Shown: one piece after another, positions 36,364-48,879 of the stretch | Position numbering within the stretch: the first letter of the stretch is position 1 | How the letters are laid out: the number at the start of each line of letters is the position of its first letter | Made by a program: the position numbers and the translations under genes | DNA from: Chamaecrista fasciculata | Lineage: Eukaryota; Streptophyta; Magnoliopsida; Fabales; Fabaceae | Direction: 5' to 3' | Length of the DNA: 64,000 nucleotides | Assembly (NCBI GenBank): GCA_003254925.1 | Contig: QANZ01049188.1 | Span: 300,919 to 364,918 of the forward strand | Notes under the pieces: generated by a model | The model's database searches: none | The model's input: the letters and a program-made list of their open reading frames with translations, nothing else | What the model was told of the DNA's origin: nothing

Positions 36364-37900
36364 AAGAAACATGAGAACAATGGTAGTGTTGGATAGGTGC
36401 TTCATGACAATGGAAAGACAAAGACATTTAAGTTTATGATCAGCTCCTTATAGTTCAATTCATTTTCATTCATTTATGTTTTCTGCTCACATAGGTTTGT
36501 ACATTGTATTCAGTAGTCAATTCCATTCAGAAATACAAGGACAAGTTTCTTTCCCTGTGAAAAAAAAATTGGATAAGTTAAGAACATGTTATGTGTGAGT
36601 GTGACTGATGAATCTCTTTCTCTGTACTTTTGTTTTCCCGATCGTGTGCCTTGATTTGATGAGATTCAGGTTATGTATATATCACTATTACTGGAACCTG
36701 ATATATAAATGCAAGTAGGGTCACAAGAGATAGTTGGAGGGTGCAGACAAATCTGTAGTATAAAATCCTAATTTAACAATACTTGCGCCTTAGGGTGCGT
36801 TTGGATGCAAAGTTAAGGGAGGAATAAAGGAATGGGGGAGGTAATAAAGGAGAGGTAAAGGATTTGTGTTATAAAGGAGGTTTTTAGTAAATTGTTTTTG
36901 GGAAAATGAGAGATAAAGGAGGAATTATGATGTGAAATTATTTTAAAGGGTATGTAATGATTGTGGTGGGTTGAAATAATAGTATTGGTATTTTAAATTT
37001 GTATAGGGGTAAAAATGGTAAAAATAAAGGAGGATAAAGGAGTGTTGGTTTTTTGTTTGTTTTGGTGTTAGTAAAGTGGTATGAGTAATGATTGCCTCGA
37101 AATTTGTGCTAAAGGAGAAAGTTAATAAAAGAGATTTTTTGAGTGGTAAGGTAAAGGAGGATGGAGGTGTGAATGTGGGACCAAAATGTAATTTTTGAGT
37201 ACTGAATTGTAAACTTTTAGGGACTAGATTATATATTTTTCCTGTTTACTGTCTTTTAATTTTATTTTAAAATTTTGATACTACAAAAAATATTACCTAT
37301 GTATATAATAGAGAAGGGACCAAAATTTATATTTTCTGGGGTATGAATTATATATTTTTCTAAATTTTCTTCTTCAGTAGTTGCAGAACAAAAAATATTA
37401 GCCATATATATACAGAATGATGGACCAATATGTATATTTTTTACACTTCAAAAAATATTACTTATATATATACTGGAGGAAGGACCAAATTGTAAAGTCT
37501 TGGGGAATGAATTATATATTTTTTCCCATTACTGTTTTTTAANAAAGGGCTACATGTTACTTTTGACGACTTCTTTATCTGTCTAATTGGGATCGTCAGC
37601 AAATGAAATCGAGTACTACTCCCGAAAGTTTGTATTTGTATTTTGATATATAACTACTAAATGTGATAATTTCTTTCTCATTTTAAATTTGAATCCAATA
37701 AAATCAAAACTTAATGATACTTTTAACAAGTTTTTTCTTTACCCAAATTGTTGACAAATGAAGTCAAACCAAACCTAAAGAAATTGACAACATAAAATGA
37801 ATATTTGAACAAGATTTTGAGTTTGATGACTTCATATAACACACTTACGAAGAAAAAAGAATTTTAACTATTTGTTAAGTCTCCAATTGGATTATGCAAT
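36364..37900. repeat. NEN 3' flank followed by decayed MITEs
   Basis: The NEN 3' UTR occupies the first few hundred bases. At about 36793 a left terminus GGGTGCGTTTGGATGC, typical of PIF/Harbinger MITEs, is followed by AAAGGAGG-rich sequence, but no matching right end was found, so the copy is truncated. From about 37170 to the gap at 37543 there are fold-back-like 'gggactagattatatattttt' segments repeated three times. No gene was seen. Confidence 0.5.
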
Positions 37901-37907
37901 CTCTAAG

Positions 37908-37949
37908 AAAATATCTTTTTTTTTGGTACACATCTCTAAGAAAATATCT
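37908..37949 (+). promoter_or_regulatory. Two evening elements upstream of TOC1
   Basis: The exact 9-mer AAAATATCT occurs at 37908-37916 and 37941-37949, each inside the longer direct repeat ATCTCTAAGAAAATATCT. This is the evening element bound by CCA1 and LHY, known from the TOC1 promoter of Arabidopsis. The sites lie about 170-210 bp upstream of a TATA-like box at 38121 and about 1.1 kb before the ATG. Site identity is seen in the sequence; function is inferred from the family. Confidence 0.8.
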
Positions 37950-38120
37950 AGATACTACAAAGTACAAACTGAAGAAATAAAAGTTAATGTTGGTTTGGTT
38001 ATTATTAATTTTTTTTAATGACTTGAAGAAATCGAATATTATATTTTAAGATTTCCAAGTCAAAGTTATATTATATTTAACACACATAATATTAAAATTG
38101 ATTTTTTTTTTATAATTTCC

Positions 38121-38130
38121 TATAAAAATA
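38121..38130 (+). promoter_or_regulatory. TATA-like box of TOC1
   Basis: TATAAAAATA, followed about 55 bp later by GACGTGGC (38179-38186), an ACGT-core (G-box/ABRE-like) element, and then by a CT-rich leader. It would place the start of transcription near 38155. The assignment is by sequence only. Confidence 0.5.
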
Positions 38131-39010
38131 GAAATTAGAAATATTTGGAGATTGCTTGAGGAAAAAAGATCTGCATGCGACGTGGCCTTTTGTGTATCTC
38201 TACCAAACTATCCAAACCCCTAACCCTCACCCACTCTCTCTCCCTTTTTCAATTGCACTTTTGTTTCTCTCTCTTAACCCTTTCCACGTTGCTTCTCTTG
38301 CTATCCTACGCCTTGTGTTAACCTCACTCCCCAAACCAATCTCAGCCGTCCATTTCCTTACCTGTCACCTTATTCTCCTCCCACGCGCACGTTAGCATCC
38401 ACCAGTATCCCATTTAGTCTTTGTTAATTGCAACATTTTCACGCCAAAAAGCAGAGGTTATGAACCAAAGCTGAAAGCTGGAAATGGGTTTTTCTTTTTT
38501 TCAGTCCCTCTTGTCTTCGAGTGTCGCCGTCTTCTGGGGACTGAAAAAAGATCGAATTTTTCGGCTCTGCTAACGTGCGCTGTTCATCGCTATCCAAATC
38601 TAGCTGCTCGATCAATTTGGGTCCCGTCTCTGCTTTGATCTTGTCCGTTCCTGTGTTTCGGAAGTCAAATTTGTAAACTTTCTTACATCTCTCGTCGTTG
38701 CCGTCTATGGTTGTTGGAGGTAACATGCGCCACCGTGCGTAATTGAGTAACGATTGAAAAGCTAAGCCTTGGGGTTTATGCGAGTATGGGGATTTTGCTT
38801 TTGCATACATAAGTTTTGCCCATCAATGGTTTTGGTGAGCAGAGGTCATCAAATTTTATTACTTGTACGAATTGGGGATTTGGGAATTAGATTTTCTATG
38901 GAAGTTCTCTAGTATTGGCTTTTTAATGTTGTAGAGAAGGGATTCATTTGTGACTGCGTTTGGTGTTCAGGAGGCTTAGCTTTGAGGGTATTTGGGGATT
39001 AATATTCGCT

Positions 39011-42000
39011 ATGGAGACTGAGGGAATTAATTTGAATAAAGAGTCTGTTGTCGTTGGTGCTGGAAATAATAGTAAGAGTGGTGGTGATGGGTTTATTGAT
39101 AGAAGGAAAGTGAGGATTTTGTTGTGCGATAATGATGTCAAGAGTTCTGAAGAAGTGGTCACGCTTCTATTGAGGTGCTCTTATCAGGGTAAGATTATGG
39201 TTTATGCATGTGTCTAATTCAGTGTTTCTTTATGGTGTTTTCTGCTGATTTTTGTTGCAGTAGATGATTAGATTCTGCATTTTTACTGGCAGTTGTTGTG
39301 TGAGATCGATTTGTTTGTATAGCTTTTTTTTGTCATGCTGTGAAATCTGAAATAATTGACATGGTTGCTGAAGTTGAGATTCAACTTAGAGTCTGAAGAG
39401 ATGAATCTGCTTGAGATGCTGAAAGTCAGAACAACAAAATAATAATGTTGGTTATCTGTTTAAAAATAATAATCTGCTTGAGATTCTGAACGCTGCTGCG
39501 TGTTGCAATTTGGCTTCTCTGATTATTCTATATGCAATTCATTGCTTGCTCTTGGAAATTATCGGTGAGCTGTGGTTTTGTATGCTTCGCAGTTACGGCA
39601 GTAAGGTCAGCAAGACAGGTAATTGATGCACTGAATGCAGAGGGGCCAGATATAGATATTATACTTGCTGAAGTTGACCTCCCTATGAAAAAGGGCATGA
39701 AGATGTTGAAGTACATAGCACGGGACAATGAACTCCGCCGAATTCCTGTTATAAGTAAGTTCTGTTGTTAAAATGAAAAAAACAGTGAGACTCTATTAGA
39801 AGGAAATGTATATTATGTTCCTCATTAATATTTCTGAATTTCTTATTTGATAAGTGATGTCGGCACAAGATGAGGTATCCATTGTTGTTAAGTGCTTGAG
39901 ACTTGGAGCAGCAGACTATCTAGTAAAGCCTTTACGCACTAATGAACTACTAAATTTGTGGACACACATGTGGAGAAGGAGGCGCATGGTTTGTATTGCC
40001 AGTTCCATATCTTTTGATGTCTCCTGTTTTGTGTTTAATCATCCTAATGTTACTTCTCTTCTTTGGTCAATTAACATTTGGTAAATATGAAATGGTGGCT
40101 GAGGACTTACTTAATTTCATATTTAGTAAAAAATCATATCATTAAACCTTGGATCCCTAGGAATTAAACCTGGCTCGAGCCAGAGCTTGAGTTACAAGTG
40201 AATGTTTCATTAGCCGTTGATTTTAAGATGCTATACCCTTGTTTGAGTGAATAAAACATATATTTATTATTTTAATAGGACAAGTACCATTTTAAGTTCA
40301 ATGGTTAGCCTGACCAGTTTACCTATTTGTTTCTGGATTCTCTGGTTGGGTCTGTCAATTCATGTAAAATATTTGGAAACTCATGCTATTTGACTTATTT
40401 AGTGTGGAGTGTTATGCTGTGCTAACTGCTTAGGATTTTGCTGCAGCCACATTAATTTGTCAAATTAGTTTTATTGGGCTACAATCTCATATTCTTAAAC
40501 TAAGTTTTTGCCAAGAGGAGAATATGAGAAAAAGCTATATCAAAAAGAAAAGTATTTATGAACTTTATAACCAGTGACATTAAACTTCCGATTCCTGATG
40601 TTATTGGTAAATCAAATGTTCTACACTGTTATATGAGGAAGAAAAATGAATCATTATGTACGTGAAAGTATGAATCTTATGTCTGTTGCCATTGAATAGA
40701 CATCAATTCTACAGGAGACTTGATGTGCAAACACGTCTATACATGGAGTATAGAATGTTAGGGTGGCCTCTCCTCTCTTACTCTAGCCTGATTCTGCTGT
40801 TTTAATTTGCATGTGCGTTTCTCTTTTGCATTTGAAACTTTTCTCAGTATTTTCAATACACCTTAGGTTTTCTCAAATTGAGATTTGAATGTGATTTTAC
40901 ATCTCTGATGACAGCTTGGACTTGTAGAGAAGAACGTCTTGAACTATGACTTTGACCTGGTAGCATCAGATCCTAGTGATGCTAATACAAATAGTACAAC
41001 CTTGTTCTCAGATGACACAGATGACAAGTCCAAGAGAAGCACTAATCCAGAGACTGGAATGCCTATCCAACAGGAAGATGAGGTGAGTGTTATATAAAAA
41101 TTATATAGGTGATAACAAATGAAATTAGTCAACTGGCTGATGATGCCCTATTTCCAACTCCCTACTCCAAAGGCTTAGGCCTTCTTTTCAGCCAAAGAAG
41201 ACTGAAATTAAGCAGTAAGTCAACATGCATCATGAGCATGCATAATATGAAGAAATCAATTTTTTAAGAATGAAATTAAGCAGTAAGTGAATATGCATCA
41301 TGAGTATAATATGAATATGAAGAAATTGATTTTTTCCCTACCTAATATTGGTTTACTTTTTAAGTCATCTTTATCCTTAAGAATGTCAACTATTCCACTT
41401 TGAGATTGATAATCCACTTAGTTTTCATGTTGTCCTTCACATGAAAGGAGACAATTTTAGTTCAAATGAAGATGCTGTTTTTGAGATTGCCAACCTTAAT
41501 ACTGTTTATCAGATGTCTGGCACAGATAATGTAATGTTAAATCCAAACCAAAGTTTCTAATTTTGTCGATGTATATATAATTAATCAAAACAGAAACTTA
41601 GATACTACAAAAAAAGTAATATTCATGTTTGTAAAGGACTTATTGGCCAATCAAGATTATGAATCCTCAGAGGTTGGTGGTTCAGTAATTTGCTAAGTAA
41701 ATGATAATAACATGCTCTTTATTAAATCAGGCCTTTTAGTATGCCATGAGTAAATTAATATTTAGTAACAAATACTTTTACAGGCCAGCCACTGGTGTTT
41801 GAGATGTGATCTGACAGATAAAGCTGCAAATAACTTTTCTATATATCAAAGATGTTATAGTGACATGATACATGATGATTTATTTATATGATTACCCTTT
41901 TCAGCCTACTGTTGCTGTTGCCGCTGTTGCTACAATTGTTGAGGAGCCTTTAGAGGTTTATGCATCAGAATATCGCCCTGATGTGCCTGGAATCAGTGAT

Positions 42001-43451
42001 CGCCGAACAGGTATGCACCTCAACCTCTTCATCAGCTACTTTTCAAGATTTGAAATATATTATGATTTTCTGCATCATCGAATATTGAAGTTAAATTTTC
42101 AGTGCCCTACTAATTAATTCGTATGATTATTTCTGAAAACTTTTTGAAGTACCTATTAATGATATAAAGTTTTTACCTTGTTTTAATCTTTGTATTCTCT
42201 CTCCAATTTCTGGCTAATTAACGAAGTATATCTGTTTATGCTATAGGATTGCTAATTATGCAAGTTCGTAGGGCAATGGAATTGCTTATTGTAGCTTACT
42301 AATATTTTGTTTCTACAAACTACAGTGTTGTCCGTCTTTGCCAAGTTCTGATTATATTTTCTTTTAAGAAAAAAATCTTAAAATACCTTGAATATATAAA
42401 GGACTTTTGTTCATGAGGTTCAATTTTATCGGAATGAATTCCAATGAGTACTCTGTACCGCTTTACAGTCCTATCATTTTCTTTCTGATTTTGCTGTCCT
42501 TTTGTAGGACAATTTTCAATTGGTCCAAAGAAGAGTGAACTGAGGATTGGTGAGTCATCGGCCTTCTTCACTTATGTTAAAGCATCCACAACGAAGAGCA
42601 ACCCCCAAGTAGTTGTTCATGTTGACCGTAACGCTGCTACACAATTGACGATGGAAGATCCACCTCAAGCATGTCCTCAACAGGGAGTTAAGGATATTCA
42701 AATGCATGAGAACGGAGAGACTTGTGAAAGTCATTCACAAGATGACTTACCGAGCAGTTATAGTATCCCTGATTCTTTCTCCATTGAAAGGTCTTCTACT
42801 CCGCCAGCATCAATGGAAAATTCTGAGCAGAAACACTTCACCGAAGAACACCTACCTCAGGGCGTGATCCATCCAAGAAATGGAACTCACAATTCTGAGC
42901 ATGAAGCATCCGGCATGCCTACCCAACATCATTATCCATATTATATTTCTGGAGTTGTTAACCCTGTTATGATGCCATCATCGGCGCAAATGTATCAAAA
43001 GAATCTCCAGGACCTGCAGACTCATGCCAGTACAGCTATGATTGCACAGTACAATCATCTTTCTCAGTGCCCTCCTCATGCAAATGGGATGACTTCCTTT
43101 CCTTATTACCCAATGAATATATGCTTACAACCTGGACAGATGTCTACAGTTCATTCATGGCAGCCATCATTTGGAAGCTCAAGCTCATCAGAAGTAAAAT
43201 TAAGTAAAGTAGACAGAAGAGAAGCAGCACTGATCAAGTTTAGGCAAAAAAGGAAAGAGCGCTGCTTTGATAAGAAAATTAGGTATGTCAATAGGAAGCG
43301 ACTTGCCGAAAGGAGGCCTCGAGTCAGGGGACAGTTTGTCAGAAAGTTGAACGGTGTGAATGTAGATCTTAATGGACAGCCCGCCTCCACTGACTATGAT
43401 GAGGACGATGAAGAGGATGAAGAGGATAATACCACGAGATTCCTCTCCTGA
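39011..43451 (+). CDS. TOC1: Two-component response regulator-like APRR1 / TOC1
   Basis: Evening-phased transcriptional repressor of the plant circadian clock, acting in the nucleus. Exons: 39011-39188, 39593-39754, 39855-39988, 40915-41082, 41905-42010 and 42508-43451, all in phase, give 563 residues. A pseudo-receiver domain covers about residues 33-150; the phospho-acceptor Asp of true receivers is replaced by Glu86 (ILAEVDLPM) and the conserved Lys is Lys138 (VKPL). The C-terminal CCT domain, from [18 protein letters not shown] to GQFVRKLNG, spans about residues 486-532 and mediates DNA and protein contacts. An acidic tail follows. The six-exon structure matches the family. The start was chosen because no earlier in-frame ATG exists; a non-coding leader and possibly a 5' UTR intron precede it (acceptor-like TTCAG at 38970). 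Two upstream evening elements fit CCA1/LHY control. Confidence 0.97.
41206..41335. repeat. 65-bp tandem duplication in TOC1 intron 4
   Basis: A segment beginning 'gaaattaagcagtaagt' and ending 'gaagaaatcaattttt' occurs twice in direct orientation with a few differences. It lies between exons 4 and 5 and does not touch splice sites. Confidence 0.75.
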
Positions 43452-44601
43452 GGATGCATGAGAATGTTGAAGAGCTGTTTGTTTCAGGCGAGGGCCGATC
43501 AATTGTTTCTCGTGTATTGAGTCGATGACCTGCGATTGGTTGATGAGCATGTGCATCATCAATATGGGAATGTCAGTGATGCTTATCCAATCTGCGCAGA
43601 GTTCAAACAAACTCTTGCTTGGTATTGTCTCACATGCATCTTACTGAGCTATTCCAGAAGGTACACCTCCTTCCGGTTTGTGCCAAATGCAGTTGAAAAT
43701 ATCCAGTCTGTGTTTAGTTGAAACTATTTAAAGTAGATTGTGCTTACTTATGTATATGGAGAAATGTCTGACTTCTCCAAGGTTAACCCGAGAAATTAGT
43801 TTGTCTTGTCCAAAATTTTACTAGTAAGAGAAAAAATTTTACAACTACCTGAAGCCTTTTCCCCTCCCAATTCTTCAGTATAAATTGTGTGAAAAAGTTA
43901 ACTTTTTTAAACTGGTCAAACACTTGGTGAAGTGTGGCTGGAATCAGGAAAGTTAAAACAGAAAAGAGCTCAGCAATTAGATTCTGCAAAATATTATCAT
44001 GCAGGCAACGTCCTCTCTGTGGTGAATGTTTCTGTAGCCCACGAGAACGAGATAAATCCATAATTTTTAACTGAATTAGATATCTGTCGGCAATGGCATA
44101 CAGGCAGTCATGTGATTGTCAATACAATTTTTGGTTGAGGAATGATCATTACCCATCAAATACTTAAAAATATCTCACGATAGAAATTCATGGTTCAATT
44201 CTTCCTGTCAATGTCATTACAGTTTAATCAAGAAGTGTTATTGTGTAGTTCCATTACCAAATAACGTATTTGCTTCCTTCGTTGAATTTCTGTACCAAGA
44301 AATTTTCTTGTTGCATATTCAAGCACAATAAAATAATTGAAATATGGTGCTAAAAATGGGCAAGGAAGGTAAGCCTGAAAATTGTCTTTTTTTTTTGGGT
44401 GGGGGGTGGAAGTGTTGGCCGGAGACATGAAAATTGTCTGACATATGCATGAACTGAGAACTTGAAGTATAAATTATAAGAAAGAACACAGCACACAACT
44501 TTTCAAAAACAATGTCATATTTCAGAAACACAACATCAATATAACATGAGTATGAGTTACATATGAAACACATAGTGGTATGGACAATCAAGGACAGCAG
44601 G
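43452..44601. other. Convergent intergenic region TOC1-VTI1
   Basis: 3' flanks of the two tail-to-tail genes. A poly-T/G-rich tract lies at about 44387-44407. No additional gene was seen. Confidence 0.5.
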
Positions 44602-46932
44602 CTAACGAGACAACTTGAAGTATAGGATGAAAATAACAGCGAGGACCAGAGCTGAGACTAAGGAGCCAACAATCCATTTGTTTCTGTTCATTCTTTTTGC
44701 CATCGTTGACAAAATCTTCTTGCTTTTGCTAATGTTGTCATCCACTCCATGGAGCTGCATTGGAAAAAAGTTAAAAATTAACATGTCAGCATGTCAGCTC
44801 TGGCTGGGTCCTTGACAACATAATCAAACTAAAAAATTGATCTCCCTAGCACTCTGTTCATTAATACGTGGAGGACCCTCTAAATATTTGAGTGCTGGTA
44901 TGTTGAGTAGATTTCTTCCTTAACATCAAATACTAAATCAGATGGATGAGAAAGCAGATGAATTACAGTTGAAAACACACTGGTGATTGGTGAGACTAAC
45001 CGTATTATGGGCATGGAGTAGAGATTGGCGTTGTTGATGCAGGTCTTGGAGAATAGATACACCAAGCTCCTCAGTCTCCAGCATGGTTTTTCTACTCTCC
45101 TTTATTCTATCACTGGACTGATTCAATCTCTCAGTTGACACCAAAAGTCGTCCTCTTTGATCATTTGACACCTACATCATCCCAAAGTGGTTCATAAGAA
45201 TACATAATTCATGAGAAGGAAAAAAAAGAGGCTAAAATATTCCCGCCATCTATTTACCCATAGTTAAAATTGAAAATACCTATATAATGCATTAAATTCT
45301 CCGAATTTCGCCAATGTAACTGTTTATTGAGTGTATCAAGTAACACACTGGCTTTGAGGTCCATATACTGGCCTATTTTGGTCAGAACTCAGAGGAAAAT
45401 TCAAGAGTTTCACTGCAAACAGGCACTTGTGGCAATGAAAATGATGAGCTAATCCTAACCTTAGATTTCCCGAACATATCTCATCACATTCCATATTATT
45501 CTAAGCTCACTGTTACAAAATCGTAAAAGGGATAGTGTGAAAGAGGAATACCGTCAATGCATCAGCGTTCCCTGACTCCAGCAACTCATCTCGAGCAGCC
45601 ATGCTGGCATTAATTGATGAAATTCTTTTAACTTCATTTTTCAAATTGTTCAAATCAGTTTTGTATTCCCTTAACTTGGCAAGAAGCGCTGCTTTTATAC
45701 TAGGCTGCAAACTCCTAGCCTCAAGGTCCATTTTCCGTATCTGAAAATATTCAAGCAGGAATTATTATACAGTCAAATATGACAAGAAGAAGAAGAAGAA
45801 GATAAAGAAGAAAAGTCCTAGATACCAATGTGTCCCCATCATCTAGTCCAGCTTTTATTTCAGAAACTTTTTGCTTCTTCTGCTCTGCAGCACAACAGCA
45901 GCAAGTTAATAAAAGGAAAATAGAAAAGAGATTATATATATATACTAGAGGCTTTGCGTGCCCTAACGGGCACGCAAATATGTATGTAAAATAAATGAGG
46001 GACTAAATTGTTTACACAATAAAACATAAGGGATCAAATAATAATTTTTCTCTTATTATTAATTTTGTACTATAGTTTTAAAATGTGGACGACCAGAAAA
46101 GGGTGGAGCCATATAATATAAGATATATATATATACTTATTTCAGATCGCATTTTTAACAATTAAGCAAAGAAGTAAATTATCCTAAGAAAATGCTTTTC
46201 AGCAGGCATACACCTATTTGGGCTCCCTAGTCTGCCAAAAACTGGAAAATACTATAATGGTTATAGAAGTTAAGGACACCTGGTTCATTATGCGTGACAG
46301 TAAATCCAAAAAACAAGCATTGTTGGTTATAGAAGTTAGAGACACAGCACCACGCTTCACGTTTCAAAGGCTTTCATCAAGATACCAATTGCATGTACAT
46401 ATTAAAATAATATTAATAACAACAAACAATCAAAATCAGAAAAAATGAAGTTAACTTTTAATGCAACAATCGCATCCCTATGGAGGAATCAAATCATTGT
46501 TAAATTAACAATTGCATTCCTGAAAGAACCCTTAAAAAAGGGACTGTTTAGATAAGAAGTTAAAGGGTCAATACAATATTGTGAATTTTTGAAAGTTAAA
46601 TGTATTTGTTCACAAGAAAACTCCATTACTTCCTGAGAATGTAATCCACTGTCATTTCTCCCAGCACACTTTTAGTGATTATAGAAAACATTCGGCCATC
46701 CTTGTGTTACAACTTATGATTGCCACTGTTATATATTTCCATCGTTTGTCAAATGTAATAAACCACGCCAAAGGCCAAACCAACTAATCAACAAAAATGA
46801 GAAAAATGTGTATCACACATATAAACGGATTCTATTACCTCCATCAAGGGCAGACGCTGCCGTGCATTTCCGAGAAAGATTAGCCGAAAGTTCACAATAT
46901 TGACGCTCGTACCCTTCGAATACCTGACTCAT
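44602..46932 (-). CDS. VTI1: Vesicle transport v-SNARE (Qb-SNARE) of the VTI11/VTI12 family
   Basis: Tail-anchored SNARE that pairs with syntaxins in trafficking between the trans-Golgi, prevacuolar compartment and vacuole. Five minus-strand exons: 46932-46839, 45884-45826, 45740-45552, 45171-45001 and 44754-44602, all in phase, give 221 residues, the length of Arabidopsis VTI11. The N-terminal three-helix bundle begins MSQVFEGYERQYCEL; the Qb-SNARE helix runs from about residue 128 to 194 and includes SILQDLHQQRQSLLHAH around the central Gln layer. One C-terminal membrane anchor (about 198-216) ends YFKLSR. NLSRKC, EARSLQPS and RLNQSSDRI resemble VTI12 more than VTI11, but the length fits VTI11, so the paralogue is left open. 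The ATG is supported by strong N-terminal conservation. Confidence 0.95.
45953..45978. repeat. Perfect 11-bp-arm palindrome in VTI1 intron 1
   Basis: TTTGCGTGCCC and GGGCACGCAAA are separated by TAAC, immediately after a (TA)n tract and CTAGAGGC. It sits in an otherwise AT-rich intron. This 'ctttgcgtgcc...gggcacgc' pattern may be the end of a dispersed repeat, but I could not identify the other end. Confidence 0.6.
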
Positions 46933-47552
46933 TGCTGCTAATTTCTCACCCACCTATCCTTTCAATCAAATTACACATATCCCAATTACTTCGGAATTCA
47001 ATTTTATCGGAAAGTAAAAGAAAACCTGATAGCAAGCCCGTATAGATATTTTGATCCCAAACCCTAAATAAATTTTCAGCTGTGAAGATTAAATTTTATG
47101 CAGATGAATGACATCCAAGAAAATGTTGAACAATTCATGATTAGTGAGTCATGCAGGAGCACATACAGGTAAGAAAAAGTACCGGAATTTGATCGGAGAA
47201 TCGGAATTAAGAGAGAATGGCGAAGAGAGGTGTGGCCGGAGATTGATCGGAGAGGAGAGAGGGGGCTACAAACCCAACCGATGTCTGGTCCAAAAGGGAA
47301 AGAGAAAACGAAGACGAAGACGAAGGAAGTTAGAATTGGGTACACCGAACTTGACAGAAATTACCTTTCAACCACGCAATTATCGGGCTTACGTTTATGA
47401 CCTCTATGTTGACATTTAATTACAGCCTTATCCTTCCATTTATCCACAATTGCTAGGAGTAGTTTAGTAATGATTGAGCGAGACGGCACATTTTACCAAA
47501 TTAGTGGTCAAAAAATAGTTAAAAGTAATTATTATTATTATTATTATAAGTC
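46933..47552. other. VTI1 upstream region
   Basis: 5' UTR and promoter of the minus-strand VTI1 gene. A 5' UTR intron is possible. The purine-rich plus-strand frame at 47144-47419 is the complement of a CT-rich leader and is not treated as coding. A (TTA)n tract lies near 47529-47547. Confidence 0.45.
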
Positions 47553-47965
47553 CGTGCACTCTTGGTCTCATATTTTAGTCTCATATATAACTTTTTTTAT
47601 TAAACTTTTAGTCTCATATTTTTTTTTTTAAGTTTCAAATTTGATCCCATGTACACTTTTGCTCTTGTGTTGCACTTTTAATTTTGGGTTAGGTTGTAAT
47701 TGGTCTCATATTTTTTTTGTTCGGGTTACATAATTAATCATTTATCTTTGGACAAGTGCAGAACTAGTCTCGTATTTTTGGATCAAGTGAGATTGATGGT
47801 GAAACTTTTTGTAAAGATATAAGAAAAATTTTGCAACCTGACCAAAAATGATAAAGGACCAAATCTACAACCTTTTGCAAAGATATGAGACCAAAAGTGT
47901 AAAAAAAAAAGTTATGGACTTAATTGAGACTTGAGCAAAAATTATAGGACCAAAAGTGCGCTTTG
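47553..47965. mobile_element. Fold-back repeat ('ggtctcatatttt' family)
   Basis: The left side has 'gcactcttggtctcatatttt', the right side 'gaccaaaagtgcgc'. Similar words in inverse order lie between. Related decayed copies are at about 51540-51890 and 61330-61760. (TTA)n tracts sit on both sides. Boundaries are approximate. Confidence 0.55.
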
Positions 47966-48180
47966 AACTTATTATTATTATTATTATTATTATTATAAAT
48001 AAAAGACATTAATATCAATTATCAAGGGAGAGTAGCGGAATTCACCTGTGAAAACTCTCAAAAATCAAATTAAATCACTAATTTAGGTTGAATTGGTTGG
48101 TTTGATTCATTACCCTTGCTTGTTTCAATTATTTTGTAACTAACCTGCCAAACCGGCAAATATTTATGTTTTTCAATTCA

Positions 48181-48420
48181 NATCCCTTTTAGTAAAGGGA
48201 AAGGACTTAAACGCATAAGAGAAGACTTTTTGGGAGATTTTTGACATTTTAACTAACATTTGCCGTTAAATCCTAACAGAAAAAAACCTCAGGGTACCAA
48301 ATCGCTAACGGAGCAAACCACGGGGTACCACAATGCAAAAATTTTTCTTTCAGGGTACCAAAGGGGAACCGCCCCTAACCACAGGGTACCAAATTGCAAT
48401 TTACCCTTATATTTAAATTA
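48181..48420. repeat. Assembly gap followed by one arm of a fold-back element
   Basis: A single N at 48181 is followed at about 48285-48417 by four 'cagggtaccaaa' or 'cggggtacca' units ending in CAATTTACCC, the right arm of the family at 2335-2765. The left arm is missing, presumably lost in the gap. Confidence 0.65.
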
Positions 48421-48879
48421 TGTTTTAAAATAATACAAAATATACAATTAAAAAAGCATTGAAATACCAAGTGCGCTATATTTTCATCTTTAACACTACT
48501 TTTTGCATATTTAATATACATAGTTCTTAAACTAATACAGAATATGTTAAAATAAGATGTAATAGTATATATAATATTAAATATGAATATTTTGATAAAT
48601 TGCTAGATTAAGAATGGAGAATAAAATGTGGATCTTGAAAACTCTTGCACATGCACGGCACATGCGCATGTTTAGGAGACACATTCAAAGACAGAGACGC
48701 CGGCAATTGTCTTTGTAGGGCACTTCATATATATCAATGGATCTCCTCATAAATATGGTCAAAACTCTAATTGTTCTATACGGAGTATATTTTAACTTCA
48801 TCATAAATATTTCATTTGTCCTATATTAATTTTATGACATGTAAGTTTAATGCCACAGAAGAAAATCCTCAAGAGTGAA
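48421..48879. other. Intergenic DNA, nothing recognised
   Basis: AT-rich with no gene or repeat boundary seen. Confidence 0.5.

Noticed and set aside
38439..38810. 123-codon frame antisense to the TOC1 leader
   Set aside because: No recognisable domain; it is the complement of the TOC1 5' UTR region.
47144..47419. 91-codon Arg/Lys/Glu-rich plus-strand frame
   Set aside because: Complement of the CT-rich leader of the minus-strand VTI1 gene.
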